Positions 24,220-46,939 of a stretch of DNA of 64,000 nucleotides are shown here, in pieces. The notes beneath the pieces were generated by a model that had not been told where the DNA came from, did not search any database, and was given only the letters and a program-made list of their open reading frames with translations. Positions within the stretch are counted from its first letter, which is position 1. Each line of letters begins with the position of its first letter. A program made the translations under genes and the position numbers. Source of the stretch: Notospermus geniculatus (Eukaryota; Nemertea; Pilidiophora; Heteronemertea; Lineidae); the NCBI GenBank assembly GCA_002633025.1, contig NMRB01000065.1, forward strand, positions 272,684 to 336,683, read 5' to 3'.

Positions 24220-26799
24220 ATGACCAAATTTGTGAAATACAGTAAAGTGCCCAGTGTGGACAACACTGCTACATTTGATTTCAGTTCGCCATTTACTTAT
24301 GGAGGTGATAAAAAGAACAAACATGGGGATAAATACAAGTCCATATTTACTTTCTCAAATTTGAATTCGAAGGCAGCTGGTAAGGAACAAGGTATGTTGG
24401 ATCTGTCTCAGCTGATGTGCTCATGATCACTCCTGTTTTTGAGACCTACACTGTAATTAATAACATAACTAACAACACTTAACTTGGTTCCTGCTTCAAC
24501 TGTTTCAGAATACCCTAATTCATTCTTCACAAGTTGTTGTCATGTCATCGTTGTCGGATTATGCTATCTACTGGCCATTTGCACGCTGCCTTTCTCTCTG
24601 ATACTTTGTATTAAGGTAAGAAACAATCCTTTGGTTTTGGTTTTTTCCACCAGAAGAGTTTGGTATTCTCAGTGACAACTCAGGCATAAAGAGTGGCCTA
24701 AATATTTTAATATCCCATTTCTTTCCAGTTCATTGGCCAGAGTGAAAAAATGGTCATTTTTAGAGTAGGAAAACTGATTTCTCCCAGGGGACCAGGTGAG
24801 ATTTCCTTTGATTTCAATAAATTTCCATGATACAGATAAAATTAAAAATAATTGAATGGACTCTGCTGTACATAATTGAAAAAAACATGCAATGTAGAGG
24901 TTGCTGATACGTTCTCTTTGTTGGTAACTACCAGTTCTCTGATTTCTTTCAGGGGGGATTACCTTTGTTCTACCATGTGTTGACAGAATCATGCGTGTCA
25001 ACATAGCCGGGAGAGCCTTCAATGTACCACCTCAGAAGGTTAGCCTCAAATGATTGATGTGACTGTATCTTTGAAAAGAGTCATTTAACCAGACTTTCTC
25101 ATGGAAATACTGCAACATGAAGATAATTTTTCACAGATTCATGAGTTCGTCTCTTGTGTTTCAGATATTTACATCAGATAATTGTGTTATAGAAGTAGGA
25201 GCCGATGTCTTCTTCAGAGTTGTCAATGTGATTGTATCTATAACGCACATCCAAAATCTCAACCATTCATTACGAGTTTTGGCTCAGATAGCACTCATGA
25301 ATCAGTTGAGCAAGAGAACGCTGGCTGATATAGAAGCTGAGAAAAATATCATAAATGCTGCTATACAGGTGGGTTTCATATTTCGTCATTTTCAGTCATG
25401 ATACAAACACGTTTGGTGTGGCACCCAGTCATGATCAGGTCCACGCACCTGGTCCCGCATTCACAGAATTTCCAGGAAACACCAAGTAAAAATTTGTTGT
25501 TCTTTCACATTTTGCAGGGTGAACTGAATAAAGTGACGATGAACTGGGGTGTTGAGGTTGGTCACATTGAAATGTAAGTAAATTATTTTCTTCCCAATTT
25601 TTGCAGGCTGTCTCAAGCCACTATATTTGAAGATTTCTAACAAATAATGATCTGATTTGTCCTTTCAGATCTCATGTGACGTTGATTCATCGAGCACCAG
25701 AGTCATCAAAACCTCCCTCAATATTATTTCCTCCTGGGCTTGGAGTCCCACCCCAGCATCAGTCAATCATCAATATGTTAGCAGGTAAGGAACGGAAACC
25801 TCACCTCTAGCAGGGGCAATTCAAGGGTTGCAGACCAATTCAGAATTGTCGAGGTCAGAAAGATAGATATCAGTGCCTGTCATTACATCTCACAATGAAG
25901 GACCTGCAACTATCGCCACCTTTTGTCTTTCAGGAACAATAACGCAAGCAGCAGCCCCAAAACCACCCACAAGTTCTGTCACTATTGTGGACATGGAAAA
26001 TGCAACTCAAGATGCCTCATCTCATGACCAAGGCTTAACATTTCCCACTCCCAAAAGATTAGTGCGGTTGTTAAAACCACAGCTGAATGAGTATTTAGTC
26101 CGAGACTTCCAGTCCGTGTACCAGTTTGCAGTCCAGGGAGAGAACGGTGGATTATTTTATCTGGATCTTAAACACGGTAATGGTGAAACTGAGTAAATGA
26201 CCTCACGCACCAAATTTGTGATTCTTGGTTTGGCAACCAGGTTGCGAAAACTGAAAATACAAAGCATGCTTTTTCTTCAGAACAGGAACACTCATGGTCC
26301 CTGGACCATTTCATTTCATTTCATCAACTATTACATCTTATTCAATAGTCATCCTGAAGTAATCAGTGGTTTTGTGTGCTTGATCCTTATGTCACTGCAG
26401 GCAAACACATAGAGGCAAAGGGAGCGAGCACTAAGAACTACTGATTACCTCAGGGTGTTTGTTTGTGATCATCAATATTGGTTAAGATGTTTCTCTTCTC
26501 GTGGTATTGATATTGTGTATCAATCACTTGCAGGCCATGGTTCAGTTGGGGAAGGACAACCATCATCAGAACCAGATGTGACCTTAACCCTTTCAATAGA
26601 CGACATGCAGCGCATGTTTGAAGGTTCACTCAAGCCATTTCAAGCTTATATGTCGAGTCGATTGCAAATAACTGGAGATCTTGCAGCTGCCATGAAATTG
26701 GAAGAATTGATCGAACGATTACGGAAATCTCTGCAGTGGGTTCCTGGAGATGGGGGTGCTAGTGGCGGCGGTGGGAGCGGAGGTATACAGATTGTGTGA
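24220..26799 (+). CDS. STOML1: STOML1, stomatin-like protein 1 (complete, 9 exons)
   Basis: Monotopic membrane protein of late endosomes (nematode UNC-24 type) pairing a stomatin/SPFH domain with a sterol-carrier SCP2 domain. Exons: 24220-24391, 24509-24615, 24729-24795, 24953-25038, 25165-25368, 25518-25573, 25669-25784, 25934-26176 and 26534-26799; the sum is 1317 nt, 438 aa. A hydrophobic hairpin lies near residues 64-92 (VIVVGLCYLLAICTLPFSL). The SPFH domain follows: EKMVIFRVGKLISPRGPGG, then FVLPCVDRIMRVNI, RAFNVPPQK and RTLADIEAEKN. The SCP2 domain near 300-430 contains LKPFQAYMSSRLQITGDL and AMKLEELIERL. The start ATG was chosen because upstream codons in frame are non-ATG. Exon 1 could also use the in-frame donor at 24380, dropping four codons. 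A glycine-rich tail follows SCP2. Confidence 0.93.
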
Positions 26800-27785
26800 A
26801 CAGTTAGATCATGCATTCCTATGTACTTGTATTAGCTGTGGGTTTCTCTGGAAGATGGTTGAAATAGTTCCTGTTGAGGAATTGCCATAATTTATGTTGG
26901 TTGTGCAATGTTTATTTGTCATTTACTAATCCTTGTACAAATGTCATGTGTTTGTGACTGGTGTATTGTGGTATCATGTTTGTCTTTTATCTAGACTTTT
27001 TGCCGCCAAGATCTACATACCAGTACTAATGCTTTTAACAACTTCTTAGGCATCAACTCCATGTAAACCCATAGTTTATCGGTCAGATTGACATCTCTGT
27101 GTTGTTAGATTTATCACAAAAATGCTGTGGTCTGGCTTATGGAGACCATAATGTCTCAGGAAACATATCAAATTGTCTCTTTTGTCCTCTTCAGGACCAT
27201 AGCACTGTAACATACTCACGTAAATCCTGTTCAGAAAAGAGATCTTTTGCCCTATGCTGCCCAACTGGGTGATGAAGGCCCAGTAGCCTATGTGTGTACC
27301 CTCAGTGGTTCAGACATCTGAAAGAACCCTTTGGCTATCAAAACGCTGTGTAATATGTTCAGTGATACTGAAACAGAAACAACTGATTATGATAAACAGC
27401 AGTATTAGCATACTTTTTCAAACTTGTTTCTATTTAATATTGTGATACCTTTTTTATGTTTGTATAATTATCTATAAATTACATGATATAGAAGAAAGAA
27501 GATGACTTTTGTCTTATTTAGTTTTCGTCCTTAGTGTCTAGGCCTTTTGTTCTCAGTATATACGGTATTGGTGTATTTTTCCAAAGAAAGTAGAATTGAT
27601 CAAATATTTGGCTTCCGCACCTAGTACCTGGTGCTCATTTCCAGTCCAGGTACCCACTCAACCAAGGCCAATATCTCAGCTCATATCCCGCCATCGCCAC
27701 GCCCCGCCCCAAATTGGTTGACTGGCTTGGTTCTGTTGTACAAAAAGCTACTGAAAATGAAAATCCTTGTTTTTGCGCGCTGAAC

Positions 27786-27872
27786 TTAGGCCATACCAAT
27801 TTAATTTTTTATTCAATAACCGCCATGCAGTGCCAACGACTATGATGCGAAAATGAAATCGGTGTGGCCTAA
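27786..27872. mobile_element. short inverted-repeat element
   Basis: An 87 bp stretch begins TTAGGCCATACCAATTT and ends AAATCGGTGTGGCCTAA, imperfect inverted copies of each other. It looks like a miniature element or a solo fold-back; no target duplication is clear. Confidence 0.5.
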
Positions 27873-28205
27873 AACCGCAGTAGACTGATCTTTTATCCTC
27901 GAGACGTAGGAGCGGCTTGAGGACAGGAGACCAGTCTACGCCCGTCAGCTGCTGCCACCTATTTCTTATGCCTGTCACCACCTCGGGTCGTTTACTCTCG
28001 AAATGATTTCAGTAATTTCATAAATCTGTCTTTAATTAGGTTAATTTTGTAAGCCTTTTCCCATAATTGTGACTTTTGCTTTATGTACTGGTTTAAATCT
28101 CGTGAGTTTTATCTATTTTTTGTATATAGTGCATACACGGCATTTTGTTACTTCCACATAATTTAGAGGCTTTGAGGAATTGAGAACTCGAGTAGCCTAG
28201 CAGAC

Positions 28206-28320
28206 ATGGCAGACCGCCGATTTGTTGTCACTGGATACAGCTATCTTTTCGTGATTATTTTCTCTTTTTCTGGGAGTTTCTGCCTCATTACACCTTCCGA
28301 TTATGAGTTAAATCGACGTG
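28206..28320 (+). CDS. possible orphan first exon with signal/membrane segment
   Basis: An ATG in a fair context (AGACATGG) opens MADRRFVVTGYSYLFVIIF..., about 38 codons with one hydrophobic segment (YLFVIIFSFSGSFCLI), ending exactly at CGACGT|GTAAGT, a perfect donor. No matching downstream exon was found before CDKL2, and splicing to the CDKL2 acceptor would not keep the frame. It may be the first exon of a gene nested or spliced over a long distance, an upstream ORF in a CDKL2 5' UTR exon, or chance. Confidence 0.25.
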
Positions 28321-29345
28321 TAAGTATGTCTGTTACTCTTTGCGAAAATTAAATGAAAATGTTATTGTTTCTTCAGGCGCTGCGTCTCTCAATGTCTCAA
28401 AATAAAGAAAATGTCAACTCGAACGTGTGTTGTGCACTGATCGATGCATTGGCAATGCATAGGGCCTAGCCTAGGCCTACAGTACATTCACTGCAGTCAT
28501 GCCAGTGTACTTTCCGGCTTGGGCTAGCCCAAGCAGGGTTAGGCTGCACAGGCAGGGTTAGGCCTAGGCCTAGGCTGCACCTGCATGTTCTAGAATAATT
28601 TCTTTTTAGCTCTTTTATCAGATCATCACATGTTCGGAATTCCTTCAATTCATATTATCATAGACGTCATAAGGCGCGCGGCATAGCCTGACGTCGTGAC
28701 GACCTGACCCTCCCTGATCAGTGATCATGCTGATGATGCTTGTTTTGTGGAACATTTTGCCAGCCGGCTTCACTCAGTCAACTACTTAGCCTAGGCCTAC
28801 CAGCTAGGCCTAGGCCTATGTGATGACATCCGGATACGGTGGCGGTGCTGAGTTGGCCTCATAAACTCATGAACTGAATTCTTTGAATTTAAAAGTGATT
28901 TTACTAGGCCTAACCAACCATGTCATGATGTGGCATGTCGCATGGTAGACCTAGTTTGCCTTTTTCGTTTCTTGAGAGGGTGAGGGGTCCAGAGATTATA
29001 TTTCGTTTTTTGTGGCTTCAATAAATTTTGAGAAGACGGCTAGGCCTAGGCCTAAATTGAATGAAAATGTGTTTAAAAGTTTTTGAGAAAATGATGACTG
29101 AAAAGAGGTGCTGCCTTCATTCCTGCTAATCCACAATTCATCATAATAGTGCTAGTCATTGTGTGAAGTGTTTGGTATAAAAGTAAACTTTTTTTATTAT
29201 CATTTTCCGGTAAAACTAGGCCTAGGAATCTAATAATTGGGCCGTCAGCTTGGCCATTTCTCGGGGCCATTTTGACTTGGTGACGAGGCCATTTTGACCA
29301 GGGGCCGTTCTGACTGGTAAGCTGGAGGGCCTAGGTCTACATGTA

Positions 29346-29834
29346 CAGGGTTTCCACCAGAGGGTAAAATGGGTAAAATTCCGTACCCTTAAATTTTTCC
29401 AGGGTACGGATCCGTACCCTCAAAAACGTTGGGTAACCATTTTTCCATGAAGTGATTTAAACCTCCTGATGATGCCTTAAGCAACTTGAAGACGTCAAAT
29501 ATAATGTTGTACAGCACATGCGGTCTTTATTTGATAAATTCACATATTTATCAGCAGTATTCATTGTTTTTCACCATTTAACAGCAGTATTCATGATGGC
29601 AATTTTGGCAAAGAGTTCATTTGGTCACACAGGTCCCAGATTGCAGGAGCTTTGCAGGCCCCAGCCTCCCGGACGAAACCAAACAAACAACCGACATGAC
29701 CAGCGTGGAGATTTTATGCTTCAAAGTACGCCTAAAATGGCACCAAACATCATTTAAAACCGAAAAAAGAAGAAAAAAATAAAAAAATTTTTTTTTGGTC
29801 CGTACCCTCTTTTTTTTTTCTGGCGGAAACCCTG
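29346..29834. mobile_element. hAT-like non-autonomous element
   Basis: A 489 bp element with ends CAGGGTTTCCACCAGA and TCTGGCGGAAACCCTG (one mismatch), flanked on both sides by ATGTA. The CAGGG ends suggest hAT, although a 5 bp duplication is shorter than the usual 8. The inner GGGTACGGATCCGTACCC-type motifs are palindromic, and the GAGGGTACGG word recurs near both ends. No transposase frame. Confidence 0.7.
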
Positions 29835-30344
29835 ATGTATTAGGCATACATGGCATAGGCCTATAATTTATTTTGGATGCACGATAATGCTGTTAAAATT
29901 AAGGATGAGCTTGAAGGTGAACTCAGCCTTTTGTAGTAGACCTATGCTGTAGCCCCACCAGAGAATGATGGGAGCCTTGTTAAAATGTCATTATCAATGC
30001 ACAAATTTTGAAGTCATTTCAGCTGTGTGGGGATATAAAAGTTCCATTGAAGGGGAACCATATTCTGTCTTAATTGGGCGACAGACCTCCATTTATAACA
30101 GTACTGTTTTGAAACTCATATTTCCACATTTGATGGTTCATGGCCTTTCAATGAGGTTGCTTGATTGTGACACATAAAGTAAGAATATGGTTCTTTAATG
30201 AATTATTCATGAGTGTAACTTCAATATCTATCTCCAAGAGTTTTTATTGCTTGTTATTCTGTTGTTGATATTTTCAAATTATGTTTATGATTCTTATGTG
30301 TACATGGCATACATGTATATCTCCATATATAACTTACATGTATA

Positions 30345-30569
30345 CAGTAAACTCGAGTTTAAACCACCGGTTCATTATGTTCATAAGCACACCCAAAGTA
30401 GGGTCAGTTTTACCCTAGGCCTTAAGCAACTATTCATTCCATCACGTGGTTGTGATCGTACAAGCAATTCCAGCCATTCAGCGTAATAGTTGTTATGTTT
30501 TATTCACTCCCATTTCGACTGTGGGTGTGCTTATGAACCGGTGGTTTAAAGTTAAACTCGAGTTTACTG
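30345..30569. mobile_element. mariner-like MITE
   Basis: A 225 bp element with ends CAGTAAACTCGAGTTTAAA and its inverse, flanked by TA. The inner inverted blocks CCACCGGTTCAT and AAGCACACCCA extend the arms to about 45 bp. It sits 220 bp upstream of the CDKL2 start codon, so it may lie in that gene's 5' region. Confidence 0.75.
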
Positions 30570-30752
30570 TATTAGTGGGCAATGGAAATAATTTCTCAAA
30601 GACATTTTCAGTAAATTGTAACTCTGTGAATTGCCATGTCATGGCTTCAGTTTTCTAGGAAATATATCAGGTTTTTTCTCTTCCACTTTTCCAGTTTTTG
30701 TCTTCCACCAGAAGGCGCTAATGGGTTCACTGTTAAGCTATGGCATGCATAG

Positions 30753-42050
<11,298 letters not shown>

Positions 42051-42591
42051 GATGTTAACTTCTTGTCTAAACCAGCAAGAGATCCATCAGGGAGTGGAGT
42101 GAATGATCTCAGAGAAAAGGGGCATGGTTGGATACAGAACCAGAATAACTGTCATCCATCCAAGGATACTGACGGAAAGTGAAAGATCTGATGCGGGATG
42201 AAACCATACTGGAAGACCTACTCCACGACTGAACTCAATGGGTCACCAGCATGAATGATTCCCTGCATGATGTGGCCTGTTTTGGCTTCTACTAGTACAT
42301 ACATACTGTACTAGTAATGCTAAGTTTGCCATCGTTCCTGTTCAGCTAAGATTGATAAATTTTCACATACCGGTATTTTGCTATTGGTACATCTGCAGAT
42401 CTATCAGTAGTTTGTTACAGTTTCTGTCCATTGTTGAACTTTTCAAATCCATCCGCTGAATCCTTCAGACAATCTTGTCTTGGGAACTATTGAACCCGCC
42501 TGCCTGTACTGGTATATTTAATATGACTGTGATAACATCCTCTCAAAACAAGATCTTTAAAACAACTCTTCTGACATATCTTTTGGAGCCG

Positions 42592-42597
42592 AATAAA
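42592..42597 (+). promoter_or_regulatory. candidate poly(A) signal of CDKL2
   Basis: AATAAA about 540 nt after the CDKL2 stop codon at 42048-42050. Confidence 0.45.
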
Positions 42598-43205
42598 ATG
42601 ATATGAATCTCAGAATGCTGTGATAATAGCTACCTTGCCAGCCTCGGCGAATACATGTATCCTAGCCGCCCGTATCAAAGGTTTCAGTGATTCTATCTAG
42701 CCCGTAACAGAGGAATGACTGTCATTTTATGTAATTAAGTTACACAATTCACTTCATGAACAATTTTCTTTGACACTAATAATAACGTGATACACTTTAT
42801 CTCAGATGTGCTATCTGTGTCAAGTGTGCAGAAATATTCACAACACCTGTCAGTCTTTGCATCACCTGTCAGTCTTTGCATCACTAGGGTTCTGCCAGCA
42901 GGGGTACAGAAGGTACAAATCCCCCATGACGTAAAGAAGGGGCTACCTCACTCCTGAGTGTAAATAGTACTAGTTTTGATTCCACTAGATTGCTGTAAGC
43001 ACTTTTAATCGGTGAATAGGGTACAGAACTAATCCGAGTATCTGTTGTGCTTTAAGGGGTATTTGAAAGGCATTTTGCCTTTAACATGCAACTGAAGTTC
43101 TGTCAAATTCTTTGCTCTGGGAAAGATAAATCCATTTGGCAGTTTTTTGTGGATTATTCTTTGAGGCTTTGTGAAGGGGCTGGTTATGTAGTGTGCCCCA
43201 ATCCT

Positions 43206-43331
43206 CATTGGGTGATATGAATAAAATCTAGCAAATGCTTTTACTTCAGATTTGTACAGGATACCGTAGTGCATTTGTACTGCAAAATCCAAGTAAAAGC
43301 ATTTGCTAGTCTTTATTCATATGACCCAATG
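43206..43331. repeat. inverted repeat with about 43 bp arms
   Basis: The left arm starts CATTGGGTGATATGAATAAA and the right arm is its near-exact inverse ending TTTATTCATATGACCCAATG; both contain AGCAAATGCTTTTACTT. The spacer is about 40 bp. A small fold-back or MITE is likely. Confidence 0.7.
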
Positions 43332-43844
43332 TCTGTCTTTAGGGTAAGGTGCATCATAAGATGAGACCATGTCCGGTCTTTGGACATGCCGGCTCTAGAT
43401 CTGTTCTACTGTTACTTCTTCACTAATGCACAGAAAAGACACTGTTCAATAGTTGACAGAAGATATACCGCACTCCATTCCAGAATGCTACTATTAACCC
43501 ATAACTCGGTACGGCATACTATTACGTCATTACGAAATCCGGGGAACCCCGAAAACACTCAAGGATCTCAGCTTGTGTAAGGCGTAATAGTACGCCTTGC
43601 AAGGAAATGGAGCTTCACAGTGCGTAGGACGTTATATCGCGTCTGGAACCTTATGTGTCAAATGCTTTTCTTCTGGCAAATTTTTTTCTAAGAAAGACAT
43701 TTTAACAAAAATTAACAAGAGGACATTGTAAATGTCACATGGTTCCTGATCTGAATTAATGGTACATGTACATGTACAGGTACATTTACCATGTGCATAC
43801 CATAAAGGAAAGATTAGGATATCGTGTTTACACAATGAATCCCA

Positions 43845-44800
43845 TCTGAGATATCGATATCACCATGCACCAATATCAAAATTGATCAGCCCATTTGATT
43901 CCCATGGTCAATGAATGGGAGTAGGACTGGATCCCACATCTCTAACCCATCACAGAATAAGATGTTTAAATATATCAAATTTGATATATCGATATCACCA
44001 TGATCCCAGCATCCGAGATCAAAATTGATAAGCCCCTTTGATTCCCAGTGATATATAATCATGTGTGTACACTTGATCGCACGTCTCTAACTCCATCACA
44101 GAATAAAGTTATTTGAATATATCAAATTTGATATATTGATATCACCATTATCCCAGCATCTGATATTAAAATGAATGAGCCCATTTGATTCCCAGGGCCT
44201 ATAAACATAGGTGTAGGACTTGATCCCACATCTCTGACTCCATAACAGAATGAGATATTTAAAACTATCAAATTTGAGATATCAATAGCACCATGATCCC
44301 AGCATCTAATATCGAAATTGATGATCCCATTTAATTGGCAGGGTCAATGAACATGAGTTTATAACTTGATCCAACATCTCTAAATCACTCACAGAATGAG
44401 ATATTGATCACTCACAGAATGAGATATTTGTATAATATCAAATTTGATATATCAATATAACAATGATCCCAGCATCCAATATCGAAATTGATGATCCCAT
44501 TTAATTGGCAGGGTCAATGAACATGAGTTTATAACTTGATCCAACATCTCTAAATCACTCACAGAATGAGATATTTGTATAATATCAAATTTGATATATC
44601 AATATAACAATGATACCAGCATCCGATATCAAAATTAATGAGCCCATTCAATTCCCCGTGTGAGATAACCTGGGGAAGAGTTCATTTCCATTGCTATATT
44701 GTTAGGAGCCAAGTTAAACCATGTGATAAAAGCATGATGGACAAAATATCAAGAATGATATGCCGATTACATAATGATCCAGGCAGTTGATATTGAAAAT
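43845..44800. repeat. tandem array, about 145 bp unit, six copies
   Basis: The word ATCCCAGCATC followed by a variant of GATATCAAAATTGAT recurs near 44010, 44150, 44295, 44466 and 44612, with degenerate units before and after; the spacings are about 139-171 bp. Units share AATATCAAATTTGATATATC palindromes and CATCTCTAA...CACAGAATGAGATAT. A 26 bp local duplication stretches one unit. This is a diverged minisatellite or short satellite. Confidence 0.8.
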
Positions 44801-45489
44801 GATGAACTCGTTGGATTGGCAATGTTGACAAACCAAGGGAATGATGTGTTTCTAGAGTTCTCCCTGCTAAAGGAGATTAGAAATAAAGGTGTGACGGACG
44901 GATACACTGAATGAATGAATGACACACCCAGACAGACACCATGACCAAAATCAATATGCTTCCTGATCATGAAGATCAGGAACCATAAAAATATGGTCTG
45001 ATTTGTTCTGGGACATTTTTCTGAAACACCCCCTTGAGCAAGTTCAGCTTTGTGACATTTTCTTCAAAACACCATATTGTAGAGGGTCTGGTACACTTAT
45101 TTTGGAGTATATACTTGTTCACAACTAGCAGATGGTAATATATGTCCACCATTTAACAGCATCTTTCCTGTGCTTGTTCTCTCCAACAAGTTCATGTATA
45201 GTGTGCATTTTCAGTTCTAATGCTCTTGCTATTGTGTGTTGTTTTATCTAACAAAGGGTTGATATTGTGTTGTTTTATTCCTATAACATATATATGAGCC
45301 ATATGTTGACATCATGTTTGTAAATAGTTCAGACACAATACTTATTATTGGTCAACTTTGACTGTAGCAGCATTTTAAGAAATAAAAATGCGTGATTCAT
45401 TCACCTGTGTCTCTCCATCATTTGGAGCCTCTCAAGACCCTCTCCACTTGTATAAAGGAGAAAATGATGCGGAGATTTGCCACGGTGTC

Positions 45490-45495
45490 TTTATT
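45490..45495 (-). promoter_or_regulatory. candidate poly(A) signal of the 420-aa gene
   Basis: AATAAA on the minus strand, about 180 nt past the stop codon at 45677-45679. Confidence 0.45.
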
Positions 45496-45676
45496 TTAGT
45501 ACAGGATACATTTCATATTATGTCTGTTCAACAACGGCATAAAGACCGCACTGGTTGTGGAGTGGAGAATTGAGACAAACACCCCTTCAAATAGACCGGA
45601 GACGAAGTGGCTGAGTACGTCTGGCGCATCTTCTAATCAAGGCTCCCCATTTATATTCTCCCTCTGCTACCCGTAT

Positions 45677-46939
45677 TTAAAGTAGGGATGACGAGGTTGA
45701 CGACAAAGAAGTAATTGTGGTCAGAGGCGTGTCCGTAGAGGACGACGACAAGCCGACCTCTAGAATTCCATCCTCGTCGATGACGGAATCAACATCCTCG
45801 ATGTAATCGAACGCGTCATCTGGGTGATTCATGGACGGATGATCGTTATCCAAGCCACAAGCAGCGCGCATAGCTGCCCTAAAGAAAGCTGCATTGTTTC
45901 CAAATATTTTCTTTTCAAAGGAATTTTCTCCTCCGTATCCGTCAGAGGCGTCCGATGACACGCGGCTGTCCTTGTCCTCTGCTGAACGATTGATGTCGCG
46001 CAAACTCTGCCCTCCGTCGTCGACGTCCGAGTTTGGCTGATCCGCTCTCCCCGTGTCAGCATCATTTGTCTCTAGATTTGTCCCAAGATTGAAACGGACA
46101 CGAGATAGATCAACTTCTGACGGGACTTTATGTAGCGGAGGAAGTGTCGCGCACGTGCCATCAACACCAGGAACTTCCTCATTGCCAGGGACGATTTCTT
46201 CCTCCATGACTTTATTAAAGCCCTCACTGTGTCTCCCTCCCGCCGGTGCCGCTGAGTCAATTGGGACTTGTTTCATAGACAATGCGAAGATTTCCCCCAA
46301 ATCTCCGTCGGTTTTAACTCGTTTTGTCTCCTCTTCGTGGGTGTCATCGCACGCAGCCTCTGCGCTTCTGTGACCCTTGTTGGGCAGCACTCCGTCAGTC
46401 GCAGATCCCGCGCTCTTCCTGACGTCCTGATGCCGTTTTAGCAATGATTGTAAGCCAGAGAAAGTTGAACTGCCTCTAATTACAACACCGTCATCAGCTC
46501 CTATAAGACTGAAGATTTCCATCACATTTGCACTGAGTCTGCCGATTATTTTCGTCAAAATTCGATTGAAATTTGTCTGCACTTGGCGAGATTCTTTATG
46601 TCCCAGAGTGACAGCTGCAAGTTCATTCAACATTAGTTCAAAACCCCGGTGAAGGTGTTCAACACGACGTGCGTCCAGGTTACCCGATCGCCACAAATGT
46701 TCCACTATTTTAACCAAGGCAGACTTCTCAGCTTTCAAAACGTCAATTTCGTCATACATTTTGCCTACGCGCATCTGAAGGCTCTCCACCTGAGCCCGCA
46801 AGGCGTTGTTCACCTCATTTGTTGCCACCCTCAGTTTCATTTCCTCATCCAAAGATTCGCTGAGGCGATTTTTCAATTGTCTTACCTCTTCAATGAGAGA
46901 GGAGACTGAATCCATGTAGGCTCTGCAGGTTTCACTCAT
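45677..46939 (-). CDS. intronless 420-aa coiled-coil protein of unknown function
   Basis: I do not recognise a family. A single open frame starts MSETCRAYMDSVSSLIEEV, with A at -3 of the ATG. Residues about 8-75 form a predicted coiled coil (heptads in SLIEEVRQLKNRLSESL and NNALRAQVESLQMRVGKMYD). About 76-150 are also helical (FELMLNELAAV, NRILTKIIGRLSANVMEIFSL). From about 165 to 420 it is acidic, Ser/Asp-rich and low in hydrophobics, ending with a Ser/Thr-rich tail; this part is probably disordered. No signal peptide or membrane segment. All recognised neighbours have introns, so an intronless gene stands out: either a retrocopy that became fixed or a lineage-specific gene. The long frame, upstream CRE motif and downstream AATAAA support a real gene; it lies head-to-head with SH2D4. 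Confidence 0.7.
   Translation of the reverse strand: MSETCRAYMDSVSSLIEEVRQLKNRLSESLDEEMKLRVATNEVNNALRAQVESLQMRVGKMYDEIDVLKAEKSALVKIVEHLWRSGNLDARRVEHLHRGFELMLNELAAVTLGHKESRQVQTNFNRILTKIIGRLSANVMEIFSLIGADDGVVIRGSSTFSGLQSLLKRHQDVRKSAGSATDGVLPNKGHRSAEAACDDTHEEETKRVKTDGDLGEIFALSMKQVPIDSAAPAGGRHSEGFNKVMEEEIVPGNEEVPGVDGTCATLPPLHKVPSEVDLSRVRFNLGTNLETNDADTGRADQPNSDVDDGGQSLRDINRSAEDKDSRVSSDASDGYGGENSFEKKIFGNNAAFFRAAMRAACGLDNDHPSMNHPDDAFDYIEDVDSVIDEDGILEVGLSSSSTDTPLTTITSLSSTSSSLL

Larger units (their letters stand above)
42600..45480. other. spacer between convergent CDKL2 and the 420-aa gene
   Basis: No coding exon seen. It holds an inverted repeat at 43206-43331 and a tandem array at 43845-44800. Confidence 0.6.

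Noticed and set aside
43845-44800. CRISPR-like spaced repeats
   Set aside because: Units are about 145 bp and diverged throughout, with no short constant repeat separating unique spacers; the genome is eukaryotic.
46053-46373. 106-codon + strand frame
   Set aside because: Antisense shadow of the 420-aa gene, whose frame is four times longer and has promoter and poly(A) context.
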